Below are positions 1-8,854 of a stretch of 64,000 nucleotides of DNA, piece by piece. The translations under genes were made by a program, and so were the position numbers. The notes beneath the pieces are model-generated. The model was given only the letters and a program-made list of their open reading frames with translations, did not search any database and was not told the DNA's origin. Source of the stretch: Flavobacterium sharifuzzamanii (GTDB lineage Bacteria; Bacteroidota; Bacteroidia; Flavobacteriales; Flavobacteriaceae). The DNA is taken from NCBI RefSeq assembly GCF_003254585.1, contig NZ_QJGZ01000036.1, positions 310,001 to 374,000 on the forward strand, read 5' to 3'. The number at the start of each line of letters is the position of its first letter. The first letter of the stretch is position 1.

Positions 1-77
1 GAGCTATTTTTAGAAAATTGTTTTTGACGCTTTTGGCGTTGAAACCAAAAAAGTAAGATAAGAATAGCCTAAAATAT

Positions 78-1949
78 ATGATAAGCAAAAGAATAATTGC
101 AGCCGGAATAACATTAACGTTATTATTTTCAGCCTGTAAAACAAAAGATTTAAAAATGAGCACAGCAAAAGAACAAACTACTGCGAATAAAAAAATTGTG
201 GTGTATCAAGTCTTTACGCGCCTATTTGGAAACAAAAATACAAACAACAAACCTTGGGGAACTATTGAAGAAAATGGTGTCGGAAAATTTAATGATTTTA
301 CAGACAAAGCTCTTCATGAAATAAAAGATTTGGGAGTTAATTATATTTGGTATACAGGAGTTCCACATCATGCTCTAGTGCGTGATTATACGGCGTATGG
401 AATTTCAAATGATGATCCAGAAGTAGTAAAAGGACGTGCTGGTTCTCCTTATGCGGTAAAAGATTACTACAACGTAAATCCGGATTTGGCTGTAGATCCT
501 GCAAAACGATTAGAAGAATTTGAAGCTTTAATCAAACGAACTCATAATGCAGGTTTGAAAGTGATCATTGATATTGTTCCAAATCACATTGCGAGAAAAT
601 ATGAAGGAAAAACAAATCCGGAAGGAGTAAAAGATTTTGGAGCAGATGATGATGTTTCGGTTGAATATAAACGTAACAATAATTTCTATTATATTCCACA
701 GCAGCATTTCGAAATTCCAGATGGAGATATTCCTTTAAACGGAGAGAAAAATCCGCTTATTGATGGAAAATTTGATGAAAATCCTGCGAAATGGACTGGA
801 AATGGCTCTCGTAAAATTAAACCAGATCAAAATGATTGGTACGAAACGGTAAAAGTAAATTACGGAGTGCGTCCCGACGGGACTAAAGATTTTCCTGAAC
901 TTCCTGCTGGTTTTGACCAGAAGACCTATCAAGAACATTTCGCTTTTTGGCAAGATAAAGATGTTCCTGATTCTTGGAAGAAATTTAGGGATATTGCGTT
1001 GTATTGGACAGCAAAAGGTGTTGACGGATTCCGTTATGATATGGCAGAAATGGTTCCGTATGAGTTTTGGAGTTACATGAACTCTTCTATCAAAATGAAA
1101 AATCCGAATGCGTTTTTATTGGCCGAAGTTTATAATCCGAATGAATATCGCAATTATATTCGTTTAGGGAAAATGGATTATCTGTATGATAAAGTGGAGA
1201 CTTATGATAAGCTGAAAGATATTATTCACGGGAAATCTTCTCCAGACGAATTAACAAAAATCCAAAATGGAATGTCAGATATAGAACATCATATGCTTCA
1301 TTTTCTTGACAATCATGATGAACAGCGTTTGGCAAGTCCGGAATTTGCTGGAACGCCGGAAAGGGGAAAACCTTTAATGGTAGTTTCGGCAACAATCAGT
1401 ACTTCACCAACTATGATTTATTTCGGACAGGAAGTAGGAGAGGCTGGAAACGAAAATGCAGGTTTTGGAAAACGTTCCAGAACATCAATTTTTGATTATA
1501 TCGGAGTTCCTAATCATCAGCGCTGGATGAACGGAGGTAAATTTGATGGAGGACAACTTTCAGAATCCGAAAAACAGCTTCGCGATTTTTACAAACGATT
1601 ATTGAACTTTACTATTAATAGTAGTGCTCTAATGGGAAGTTTTGAAGAAATTCAGACTGTAAATCGCCAAGGTAATTCTAATTATGATGCGTTATTATAT
1701 AGTTATGTTCGTTGGTCAGAGAGTCAAAAATTAATTGTAATTGCTAATTTCTCTTCAGAAAAAGAAAGCGAATTTGATTTGAAAATTCCTTCATCTATTA
1801 TTTCAAAGTGGAATCTTAAAGATGGTTCTTATGTGCTTGTAGATAAAATATATTCAGCGAGTAAAACTTATTTTACAGTTAAAAATGGAGAAGGTTCTGC
1901 AAGAGTTAAAATAAAGCCTTCTGAATCATTTATTTATGAAGTGAATTGA
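78..1949 (+). CDS. GH13 alpha-amylase family lipoprotein
   Basis: Predicted alpha-glucan hydrolase of glycoside hydrolase family 13, 623 aa. The N-terminus is a lipoprotein signal with a lipobox ending in Cys about residue 20 (LLFSAC), so it is probably tethered in the periplasm or outer membrane. The four GH13 motifs are present in order: DIVPNH near residue 165, GFRYDMAEM with the likely nucleophile Asp321, LLAEVY with the likely acid/base Glu350, and FLDNHD with the transition-state Asp411. A beta-sandwich tail follows. It reads into a hairpin shared with the converging GH130 gene. Family is certain; substrate (starch or maltodextrin) is inferred. Confidence 0.93.
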   Translation: MISKRIIAAGITLTLLFSACKTKDLKMSTAKEQTTANKKIVVYQVFTRLFGNKNTNNKPWGTIEENGVGKFNDFTDKALHEIKDLGVNYIWYTGVPHHALVRDYTAYGISNDDPEVVKGRAGSPYAVKDYYNVNPDLAVDPAKRLEEFEALIKRTHNAGLKVIIDIVPNHIARKYEGKTNPEGVKDFGADDDVSVEYKRNNNFYYIPQQHFEIPDGDIPLNGEKNPLIDGKFDENPAKWTGNGSRKIKPDQNDWYETVKVNYGVRPDGTKDFPELPAGFDQKTYQEHFAFWQDKDVPDSWKKFRDIALYWTAKGVDGFRYDMAEMVPYEFWSYMNSSIKMKNPNAFLLAEVYNPNEYRNYIRLGKMDYLYDKVETYDKLKDIIHGKSSPDELTKIQNGMSDIEHHMLHFLDNHDEQRLASPEFAGTPERGKPLMVVSATISTSPTMIYFGQEVGEAGNENAGFGKRSRTSIFDYIGVPNHQRWMNGGKFDGGQLSESEKQLRDFYKRLLNFTINSSALMGSFEEIQTVNRQGNSNYDALLYSYVRWSESQKLIVIANFSSEKESEFDLKIPSSIISKWNLKDGSYVLVDKIYSASKTYFTVKNGEGSARVKIKPSESFIYEVN

Positions 1950-1971
1950 CGAGGAAAATGTTTTAAAAAAG

Positions 1972-2006
1972 AAACTTGTTTAGTAATTTCTAGACAAGTT
2001 TTTTTG
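1972..2006. terminator. Bidirectional terminator between GH13 and GH130 genes
   Basis: A 12-bp stem with one mismatch (arms begin AAACTTGT and end ACAAGTTT) with a short A/T loop is followed by a T run on the plus strand and preceded by an A run. It lies between two convergent stop codons, so it can serve both genes. Confidence 0.75.
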
Positions 2007-2009
2007 TTT

Positions 2010-3068
2010 TCAGACCTTTTTTAGCAAAGAAAAAATCTCTTTTATAGAAAATGTTGCTCCGCAGACAAACTCGTCCGAAGCGCCATAATAAATTGTTAGT
2101 GTGTCATTATCAGGATCAAGAATATGACCGTTTGTAAAAACGACATTTCCGAAGAAACCGCTTAATTCATAATTTGTTTTCGGAAACATAATTGGTGTTT
2201 CAGTTCTTGAGATCACTTTTGAAGGATCTTCTAAATCTAACAAAAAAGCACCTAAACAATATTGGTGAAATTCATTGGCTCCGTGATAAATTTCGAGCCA
2301 GCCTAATTCTGTTTTTATGGGAGCTGCACCAGCGCCGACTCTTTTGCTGTCCCAGTTTCCTTTTCTGGTTTTGATAATGCATTTATGATTCCCCCAATGA
2401 ATGCCATCTGGAGAAGAAGCTATCCAAATGTAGTTTCCTCCGATATCGACACTGCTCGGACGATGCAGCGCATAGAATAATCCATTTATTTTTTCTTCAA
2501 AAATAGCACAGTCTTTATTGTGAGGTGGGAAGATGATTCCGTGTTTTTGGAAATTTTTCCAATCAGAAGTGGTTCGTAAACCGACGCCTACGCCACTAGG
2601 AGAAACAGAAGTAAAAGTCAGGTAGTATTTACCTTCAATTAAAGAAACACGACAATCTTCAATCCCAAAAGTTTCTAATATTCCTTCTCCAACTAAATGC
2701 GGATAATTTTCGGGTTCATAAAACTGTTTTCCATCTTCACTGCACAACAATCTAATATGGGATAATGTAGTTAAGTAATCAATGCCTTGATAATTGATTA
2801 CGCGTGCATCTGTTGCAATAAGTTCGGGATGATTTTTTAGAATTTCAATAATTTGGATTGTTCCTGTTTCTGTTAGAATTGGAAACGAGATGATGTTTTC
2901 GCTTTGTTTTGGTCTTTCGGCAACACGTACAGCCAGCCAGATTTTGCTTTGAAACCGAAATACGCCAGGATTCAATAGGCAAGTAACTTCTAAGCCTTCT
3001 CTGCTTGGCGATATATCTGACGGCGATAATAAAGGGTTTTCTGTAAAACGATTGGCAATGTCTTTCAT
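2010..3068 (-). CDS. GH130 family glycoside phosphorylase/hydrolase
   Basis: 352 aa protein of the GH130 five-bladed beta-propeller family, whose characterised members are mostly beta-mannoside phosphorylases (for example mannosyl-glucose or mannooligosaccharide phosphorylase). Visible family marks are LLNPGVFRF near residue 31, GIEDCR near residue 136 carrying the expected proton-donor Asp, and a later ALHRPSS block with a WIASSPDGIHW segment. No signal peptide is seen, so it is probably cytoplasmic. It stands alone between two terminators. Exact substrate cannot be read from the sequence. Confidence 0.85.
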   Translation of the reverse strand: MKDIANRFTENPLLSPSDISPSREGLEVTCLLNPGVFRFQSKIWLAVRVAERPKQSENIISFPILTETGTIQIIEILKNHPELIATDARVINYQGIDYLTTLSHIRLLCSEDGKQFYEPENYPHLVGEGILETFGIEDCRVSLIEGKYYLTFTSVSPSGVGVGLRTTSDWKNFQKHGIIFPPHNKDCAIFEEKINGLFYALHRPSSVDIGGNYIWIASSPDGIHWGNHKCIIKTRKGNWDSKRVGAGAAPIKTELGWLEIYHGANEFHQYCLGAFLLDLEDPSKVISRTETPIMFPKTNYELSGFFGNVVFTNGHILDPDNDTLTIYYGASDEFVCGATFSIKEIFSLLKKV

Positions 3069-3093
3069 GATCTTCGTTTAAGTACTCAAAAGG

Positions 3094-3133
3094 TATAAAA
3101 AAAAGCTGATACTTAATTGCATCAGCTTTTTTT
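3094..3133 (-). terminator. Terminator of the LUD-cdsA-psd-acbp-sod operon
   Basis: A perfect 10-bp stem (AAAAGCTGAT paired with ATCAGCTTTT) around a 10-nt loop, with A and T runs on both sides, sits directly after the superoxide dismutase stop codon on the minus strand and separates that operon from the GH130 gene. Confidence 0.85.
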
Positions 3134-3913
3134 CTATACTTTTTTAACCTTTTTGAGTGCTTCAACGTAATATTCGTTTACTTTTTCCCAATTTATATGA
3201 TTGTAAAAGGCATCAATATAACTGCCTTTTCGGTTTTGGTAATCTAAATAATAAGCATGTTCCCAAAGATCGATTCCCATAATTGGAGTTCCCGGAATCA
3301 AAGCATTTTTCATCAATGGATTATCCTGATTGTCTGTCGTTGTGATTTGTAATTTGCCATAACGGTCCACAACTAGCCAAACCCATCCAGAACCAAACTG
3401 CTTTTCTGACTGTGCTTTAAATTGATTCGTCAAATTGTTAAAAGAACCAAATTCTTTATTTATCGAACCAGCTAGAGTATCTTTTGGAGTTTGCTCTTTC
3501 GGACTTAGAATATTAAAATACAAAGTATGATTATAATACCCGCCTGCATTCTGACGAAGTTTTAAATTGGTAAGGGGCATTTTTTTTAAAATGTCCTCAA
3601 TAGGCATGTTTTCAAACTCAGTCGAAAGAATTTCTTTGTTGAAATTGTTTGTATACGACAAATAATGCTTAGAATAATGTGTTTCTAAAGTTAAGCTTCT
3701 AATGTCTGGCGCAAGTGCATCATAATTAAATGGCAATTTTGTCATTTCAAAAGAACCAGGATCGGCTTTAACATCATTTGGTGAGCCAATAGTTATTTTT
3801 TCTTCTTTTGTTGGAAGAGGAACTTCAACTACTTCAACCAGCTTATCTTCTTTACAGGAAAATAATAGTAAAAATGAAGCTAAAGTGCTGAAAAGAACAA
3901 CGTTTTTCTTCAT
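3134..3913 (-). CDS. Fe/Mn superoxide dismutase, lipoprotein form
   Basis: Superoxide dismutase of the iron/manganese family, 259 aa, about 50 residues longer than the usual cytoplasmic enzyme because of an N-terminal lipoprotein signal (LLLFSC lipobox) and a short linker. The metal ligands are visible in the usual blocks: HYSKHY, YNHTLYF and DLWEHAYYLDY. It should convert superoxide to hydrogen peroxide outside the cytoplasm. It is the last gene of a five-gene minus-strand operon, 7 nt after the acyl-CoA-binding protein gene. Metal preference is not determined. Confidence 0.93.
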   Translation of the reverse strand: MKKNVVLFSTLASFLLLFSCKEDKLVEVVEVPLPTKEEKITIGSPNDVKADPGSFEMTKLPFNYDALAPDIRSLTLETHYSKHYLSYTNNFNKEILSTEFENMPIEDILKKMPLTNLKLRQNAGGYYNHTLYFNILSPKEQTPKDTLAGSINKEFGSFNNLTNQFKAQSEKQFGSGWVWLVVDRYGKLQITTTDNQDNPLMKNALIPGTPIMGIDLWEHAYYLDYQNRKGSYIDAFYNHINWEKVNEYYVEALKKVKKV

Positions 3914-3920
3914 AATGTTT

Positions 3921-4190
3921 TTATTTTGATGTTAGTGAATTGATGATCTCGATATAATTTTCTTTGGCTTCGTCTACAGACATATGGCTTATCTGCATCC
4001 AGGCATTAGTTTTAAAAGCATCTCGTAAATCAAAATTTTGAGATTGATTGTAAACTGCTGTTCCAAAGGTAGCCTGTTTGTAAAAAGCATAAAGTCTTAA
4101 CTGCACGTCTTGTGGCAGCGTAGCCTGAGTCATTGTCATTGCGACTTCTACGGCCTTAGCAAAGCGAATATCTAAATCTTTATCAGCCAT
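3921..4190 (-). CDS. Acyl-CoA-binding protein (ACBP)
   Basis: 89-aa protein that matches the small helical acyl-CoA-binding family: an RFAKAVEVA first helix, LRLYAFYKQATFG in the second, and a DAFKTNAWMQ block ahead of the final AKENYIEII helix. It should bind long-chain acyl-CoA esters in the cytoplasm. ACBP is best known from eukaryotes and is found in only some bacteria. The gene abuts psd with no spacer, so its role is probably in acyl supply for membrane lipid synthesis; that link is inferred from position. Confidence 0.9.
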   Translation of the reverse strand: MADKDLDIRFAKAVEVAMTMTQATLPQDVQLRLYAFYKQATFGTAVYNQSQNFDLRDAFKTNAWMQISHMSVDEAKENYIEIINSLTSK

Positions 4191-4844
4191 TTATGCTTTT
4201 GTAGCAATAATTGTTTTTCCGCCAATTGCTTTCTGATTTAACTCAACATTGATTGGTGTGCCTAAGGGTAAAAATAAATCTACTCTTGATCCAAATTTAA
4301 TAAAACCAGCGTCAGTTCCTTGAACAACTTGCATTCCTTCTTTAGCATAGTTTACAATTCTACGTGCCAAAGCACCTGCAATTTGTCTGTATAAAATAGC
4401 ACCGAAAGTTTCGTTTTCGATTACTACAGTTGTTCTTTCGTTTTCCTCACTTGCTTTCGGGTGCCAAGCAACTAAGAATTTACCAGGATGATATTTGCTA
4501 AATTTAATGATACCATCCATAGCGTAACGTGTTACGTGCACATTGATTGGTGACATAAAAATAGAAACCTGTAAACGTTTATCTTTAAAATATTCTCCTT
4601 CATAAACTTCTTCGATAACCACCACTTTTCCATCAACAGGAGCTAGGATGTGATCGCTGTTTCTAACTGCAATTCTCTTTGGGTTTCTGAAGAATTGTAA
4701 AATAATAATCAAAATTACAACCGCTGCAATTTGAATAAGCATTCTAAGCCAATTGATATCTATAAATCTTTCAGCAATTAAAAGTACAGCTACAGTAAAT
4801 ACAGTACCTAGTAAAATGGACGGGCCTCCCTCTTTATGAAACAT
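4191..4844 (-). CDS. psd: Phosphatidylserine decarboxylase
   Basis: Converts phosphatidylserine to phosphatidylethanolamine at the inner membrane. The 217-aa length fits the short form of the family. Two hydrophobic segments lie within the first 55 residues, followed by the catalytic domain with APVDGKV, PINVHVTR and a near-C-terminal KFGSRVD. The Gly-Ser in that last motif is the self-cleavage site that yields the pyruvoyl cofactor. The start overlaps the end of cdsA by 11 nt, which indicates translational coupling. Confidence 0.95.
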   Translation of the reverse strand: MFHKEGGPSILLGTVFTVAVLLIAERFIDINWLRMLIQIAAVVILIIILQFFRNPKRIAVRNSDHILAPVDGKVVVIEEVYEGEYFKDKRLQVSIFMSPINVHVTRYAMDGIIKFSKYHPGKFLVAWHPKASEENERTTVVIENETFGAILYRQIAGALARRIVNYAKEGMQVVQGTDAGFIKFGSRVDLFLPLGTPINVELNQKAIGGKTIIATKA

Positions 4845-5724
4845 AATATAAAATTTGATAAAATAAAAATATAATTGGTGCTACAAATATAACACTATCT
4901 AATCGATCTAAAATACCTCCATGACCTGGCATTATGGAACCGCTGTCTTTTATGCCTGCAATTCGTTTAAATTTGGATTCTATTAAGTCTCCTATAGTTC
5001 CAAAAATGCTGACAATTAATGCGATAATCGTCCAGATTAAGATCGATGTATTGCTAAATTCAGGTTTAGGCTGAATATAGAGTTTGGAAATTAAAAAACC
5101 GGCAAAAGCAGCAAATACAACACCTCCAAGAAAGCCTTCAATTGTTTTTTTAGGGGACACTCGTTCAAATAATTTGTGTTTTCCCATTGATTTTCCAACC
5201 AAATAAGCAAAAGTGTCATTCGTCCAAATCAAAACAAATAATCCCAAGATAATTTTCGGATTATAATCATTTGTTCCAAAAGAGATTTTTACAATAAATA
5301 CAAAAGGGAGCGTAATATATCCTAGAAGATATAGGTATTTTGAAGAAGTGCTTACTTTTTGTACAGAATCATAAAATAAAAATATGATACATTTTATAGA
5401 AACGACAATTGTTACGGCTAGAAGAACTAAATCTAGCTGTTTGATATTGGTTTCTAAACTGATATTAGAATTGAATGTATCGTTTATAAATTTTGTTGTC
5501 TGTTTGTTGTAATGGCTTACAAGAATAATTGTAGCATAGACTAAAGTCCCAAAGAGAATAGAAAATACTTTGTTCAGGTTTACGATATTAGAAAATTCAT
5601 ATATCGTGATAATCAGGAAAACACCAAAAAGGGTAATGAAGCTTTCTGTAGAAAACAATATCGAAGTTAATAATAAAGCGATATAAACAGCACCAGAAAT
5701 GGTTCTCTTCAGCGTTTCGTTCAT
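4834..5724 (-). CDS. cdsA: Phosphatidate cytidylyltransferase
   Basis: Makes CDP-diacylglycerol from phosphatidic acid and CTP, the branch point of phospholipid synthesis. The protein is 296 aa with about seven hydrophobic segments. The diagnostic C-terminal signature is intact: SPKKTIEGF, then GTIGDLIES and DSGSIMPGHGGILDRLDS. It lies 1 nt after the LUD-domain gene and overlaps psd, forming a compact lipid-synthesis operon. Confidence 0.96.
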   Translation of the reverse strand: MNETLKRTISGAVYIALLLTSILFSTESFITLFGVFLIITIYEFSNIVNLNKVFSILFGTLVYATIILVSHYNKQTTKFINDTFNSNISLETNIKQLDLVLLAVTIVVSIKCIIFLFYDSVQKVSTSSKYLYLLGYITLPFVFIVKISFGTNDYNPKIILGLFVLIWTNDTFAYLVGKSMGKHKLFERVSPKKTIEGFLGGVVFAAFAGFLISKLYIQPKPEFSNTSILIWTIIALIVSIFGTIGDLIESKFKRIAGIKDSGSIMPGHGGILDRLDSVIFVAPIIFLFYQILYYVS

Positions 5725-5725
5725 C

Positions 5726-6331
5726 TTAAAGGTCTTCTAAAAGCAGTAAATAAAGGTTTTTTGCAACACTTCCGTATTGAGTAAAATCTTCGTCTTTCGC
5801 TTTTTCGAAATATTTTATGGTAGTGATATTAGTAGGTATGTCTCTTTCATATTTACGTTTTATAGCACTCAATCCGTCGCTTTTCATTGGTAGGATTTGG
5901 CTGGTAGTGGCTATAATGACAATATTTGCAGGTAATTCGTTTGGTTTGTTTTGTCTAATTTGTTTTGATGAAAATAAAATGGAACCTTCATCGGCAATAA
6001 GGTTCTCGCAGCTTGCCAATAAGAATTTTGGTTTAACAGGAGCGATGTAAAATAATTTATTTTCGTCCAATAAGCTAAATAAAGCAGGCTCATAGCACAA
6101 AACTTCTTGTTCAAACCAGTCGTTTTCTTCGAGAATGTTTTCAAACTGCTCAGAAACTTCTCCCATGTTTTCGCAGTACAAGAATTTACCTCCATTTTTT
6201 TTGAAATTGAAAATAAATTGCTCATCTAAGGATAAATGACTGTTCTGCGCAGAAGTCCCTGCATATTCGCTTTCGTTCGCTTCGTCAGAAGCGGCCTCAC
6301 TAGAGCCAAATATTTTTTTGAAAAAATTCAT
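5726..6331 (-). CDS. LUD-domain (LutC/YkgG-like) protein
   Basis: 201-aa soluble protein with a short acidic N-terminal linker and a domain resembling the LUD family (lactate utilisation protein C type). Supporting features are a FKKNGGKFLYC segment, a central LLASCENLIADEGSILF block and a terminal SVAKNLYLLLLED. The usual partners LutA and LutB are not nearby; instead it leads an operon with cdsA, psd, ACBP and a superoxide dismutase. Whether it takes part in lactate oxidation is doubtful, and its actual role is unknown. Confidence 0.75.
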   Translation of the reverse strand: MNFFKKIFGSSEAASDEANESEYAGTSAQNSHLSLDEQFIFNFKKNGGKFLYCENMGEVSEQFENILEENDWFEQEVLCYEPALFSLLDENKLFYIAPVKPKFLLASCENLIADEGSILFSSKQIRQNKPNELPANIVIIATTSQILPMKSDGLSAIKRKYERDIPTNITTIKYFEKAKDEDFTQYGSVAKNLYLLLLEDL

Positions 6332-6373
6332 TTTTTATATGAAATACTTTACATGTTAATTGAAAACGTTCAA

Positions 6374-6420
6374 AGATAAAAAAATCTTAATTCAAAAGGG
6401 ACTTTTGAATTAAGATTTTG
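6374..6420 (-). terminator. Terminator after ftsH
   Basis: An 18-bp perfect stem (6381-6398 with 6402-6419) with only a 3-nt loop. On the minus strand a T run follows, 30 nt beyond the ftsH stop codon. It separates rsfS-ftsH from the downstream lipid operon. Confidence 0.85.
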
Positions 6421-6449
6421 AAAAATATTATTATGTATTTGGTGATTTC

Positions 6450-8375
6450 TTATGAAACTACCTCTTCTAAATTTTTGTCGAAAGTACGTTTTCCGAAGAT
6501 GTTTTCTAAGTCATCTTTGAAAATTACTTCTTTTTCAATCAGAATATCAGCAAGTTGGTTTAACTTGTCTTTGTTTTCTTCTAATATCTGAATCGCTCTT
6601 TGGTACTGACCTTCGATTAAATCTGAAATTTCTTTGTCAATAATTTTTGCTGTTTCGTCAGAATATGGTTTAGAGAAATTGTATTCACTCTGTCCAGTTG
6701 AATCGTAATACGTCACGTTTCCTATTTTATCGTTCAATCCGTATATAGTTACCATTGCACGAGCTTGACGCGTTACTTTTTCTAAATCGCTTAATGCGCC
6801 AGTAGAAATTCTGTCAAAAGTTACTTTTTCAGCAGCTCTACCACCCATTGTAGCACACATTTCGTCTAACATTTGATCAGTTCTAACGATTTGTCTCTCT
6901 TCTGGCAAGTACCATGCAGCTCCTAAACTTTGTCCACGTGGTACAATAGTTACTTTAATAAGTGGTGCAGCATGTTCTAACATCCAGCTTACAGTAGCAT
7001 GACCCGCTTCGTGAATTGCAATTGCTCTTTTTTCGTCTGGAGTAATGATTTTGTTTTTCTTTTCAAGACCACCAATGATTCTATCAACAGCATCAAGGAA
7101 ATCTTGTCTGTCAACTGCAGCTTTGTTGTTACGTGCTGCAATAAGAGCAGCCTCGTTACAAACATTAGCAATATCAGCACCAGAGAACCCTGGAGTTTGT
7201 TTTGCTAAGAAATCTAAATCTAGACCTTCAACTTTTTTGATAGGAGCTAAGTGTACTTTAAATATTTCAGCTCTTTCGCGAATGTCTGGTAAGTCAACAA
7301 AGATTTGTCTGTCAAAACGTCCTGCACGCATTAAAGCTTTGTCTAAAACATCAGCTCTGTTGGTTGCTGCCAAAACAATTACATTAGAGTTTGTACCAAA
7401 ACCGTCCATTTCTGTCAGTAATTGGTTCAATGTGTTTTCTCTTTCGTCGTTTCCGCCAGACATATTGCTTTTTCCTCTTGCTCTACCTACAGCATCGATC
7501 TCGTCAATGAAGATAATAGCAGGAGATTTTTCTTTAGCTTGTTTAAATAAGTCACGTACACGTGAAGCACCAACTCCAACAAACATCTCTACGAAATCTG
7601 AACCAGAAAGAGAGAAGAACGGTACTTGCGCTTCACCAGCAACAGCTTTTGCCAGTAAAGTTTTACCAGTTCCCGGAGGCCCTACAAGTAAAGCCCCTTT
7701 TGGAATTTTACCTCCAAGATTTGTATATTTTTCTGGGTTCTTAAGGAATTCAACAATTTCTTGAATTTCTTCTTTAGCACCTTCTAAACCAGCAACATCT
7801 TTAAACGTAGTTTTGATATCTGTTTTTTCATCAAACAATTTAGCTTTAGATTTTCCGATATTGAAGATCTGTCCGCCACCTCCAGCGCCTCCGCCAGACA
7901 TTTTACGCATAATGAAAATCCATACACCAACAATGATGATGATAGGAAGTAAGCTGATTAAAATATCGCTCCAGTTATTTTTTTGAAGGAAATTATAATC
8001 CTTCAATTTATGTTCGTTAACTGCTTTTTCAAGTTTAGTCTGAAAGATTTGATCATTACCAATTTCCAAAGTATAGTGTGGACCTTTGTTTGGCTGTTTG
8101 AAAATATCTTCAGCTACTTTTTTATTTGCTGGGTCTTTAAGAGCCGCAGCATTCAAATATACCTCAGCTTCTGCTTTATTGTAAACAATTACTTTTTCAA
8201 TCTGGCCTTTTTCTAAAAGGGTATTGAATTTAGAAGAAGTTAATTGAGCAGGTTCGCTTAAGCTTGATCCTCCTGTGGCAAAACTTATGAATAAAAAAAC
8301 TAAAAGTATTGCGGTGTATATTAACCAAGGACTTATTTTAAATTTATTCGGATTTGGATTATTATCTTTAGCCAT
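6450..8375 (-). CDS. ftsH: ATP-dependent zinc metalloprotease FtsH
   Basis: Membrane-anchored AAA+ protease that degrades misfolded and regulatory membrane proteins. Two transmembrane segments (about residues 18-36 and 138-157) flank a periplasmic region. They are followed by Walker A GPPGTGKT near residue 230, Walker B IIFIDEIDA, the AATNRADVLDKAL second-region-of-homology stretch, and the zinc site HEAGH at residues 455-459. The length of 641 aa is normal. It follows rsfS by 15 nt, so the two are probably co-transcribed. Confidence 0.98.
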   Translation of the reverse strand: MAKDNNPNPNKFKISPWLIYTAILLVFLFISFATGGSSLSEPAQLTSSKFNTLLEKGQIEKVIVYNKAEAEVYLNAAALKDPANKKVAEDIFKQPNKGPHYTLEIGNDQIFQTKLEKAVNEHKLKDYNFLQKNNWSDILISLLPIIIIVGVWIFIMRKMSGGGAGGGGQIFNIGKSKAKLFDEKTDIKTTFKDVAGLEGAKEEIQEIVEFLKNPEKYTNLGGKIPKGALLVGPPGTGKTLLAKAVAGEAQVPFFSLSGSDFVEMFVGVGASRVRDLFKQAKEKSPAIIFIDEIDAVGRARGKSNMSGGNDERENTLNQLLTEMDGFGTNSNVIVLAATNRADVLDKALMRAGRFDRQIFVDLPDIRERAEIFKVHLAPIKKVEGLDLDFLAKQTPGFSGADIANVCNEAALIAARNNKAAVDRQDFLDAVDRIIGGLEKKNKIITPDEKRAIAIHEAGHATVSWMLEHAAPLIKVTIVPRGQSLGAAWYLPEERQIVRTDQMLDEMCATMGGRAAEKVTFDRISTGALSDLEKVTRQARAMVTIYGLNDKIGNVTYYDSTGQSEYNFSKPYSDETAKIIDKEISDLIEGQYQRAIQILEENKDKLNQLADILIEKEVIFKDDLENIFGKRTFDKNLEEVVS

Positions 8376-8390
8376 TTAATGAAAGTTTCT

Positions 8391-8762
8391 TTAGTATTTG
8401 TTCTCGATTGAAGTTATTTTGGCATCGCCCCAAAGGCTTTCGATGTTGTAATATTCGCGAATATGTTTCTGGAAAACGTGTACTACAATATGTACATAGT
8501 CCATTAAAACCCATTCTGCGTTATCGGTTCCTTCTACGTGCCAAGGTTTATCTTTTAAGTCTTTTGATACAATTTTTTGAATTGAGTTTACGATGGCGTT
8601 AACTTGGGTGTTTGAGCTACCGTTGCAAATAACAAAATAGTCGCATACAGCAGTATCTATATCTCTTAAGTCAAGAATGTCGATATCATTTCCTTTTACT
8701 TCCTCAATCCCTTTGATTATGTTCGCCAGTAGAACATCATTATTAATAGTCTTTTTCGCCAT
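8391..8762 (-). CDS. rsfS: Ribosome silencing factor RsfS
   Basis: 123-aa RsfS/Iojap protein that binds ribosomal protein uL14 and blocks subunit joining when nutrients are short. The sequence shows the family core: DIDILDLRDIDTAVCDYFVIC followed by GSSNTQV, then WHVEGTDNAEWVLMDY and VVHVFQ. It is the first gene of a two-gene unit with ftsH and diverges from birA, with about 90 nt of A/T-rich spacer that must hold both promoters. Confidence 0.94.
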   Translation of the reverse strand: MAKKTINNDVLLANIIKGIEEVKGNDIDILDLRDIDTAVCDYFVICNGSSNTQVNAIVNSIQKIVSKDLKDKPWHVEGTDNAEWVLMDYVHIVVHVFQKHIREYYNIESLWGDAKITSIENKY

Positions 8763-8854
8763 GAATTATTTTATATGAATTTGTAAAGTTACCAAATTTT
8801 GTGATTATTTTTGAACCTTAACAAAATATTAAATTAAGATATTTAAATTATTTA

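Noticed and set aside
1..77. Possible end of an upstream plus-strand gene
   Set aside because: Two frames stay open from the edge (stops at 25-27 and 54-56) and neither short tail could be assigned, so no partial gene is called.
2845..3165. 106-codon minus-strand frame
   Set aside because: It overlaps the GH130 start, a terminator and the sod end, and the Lys/Arg-rich translation is not protein-like.
7045..7764. 239-codon open frame on the plus strand
   Set aside because: It lies wholly antisense to ftsH, has no family features and reflects the codon bias of that gene.
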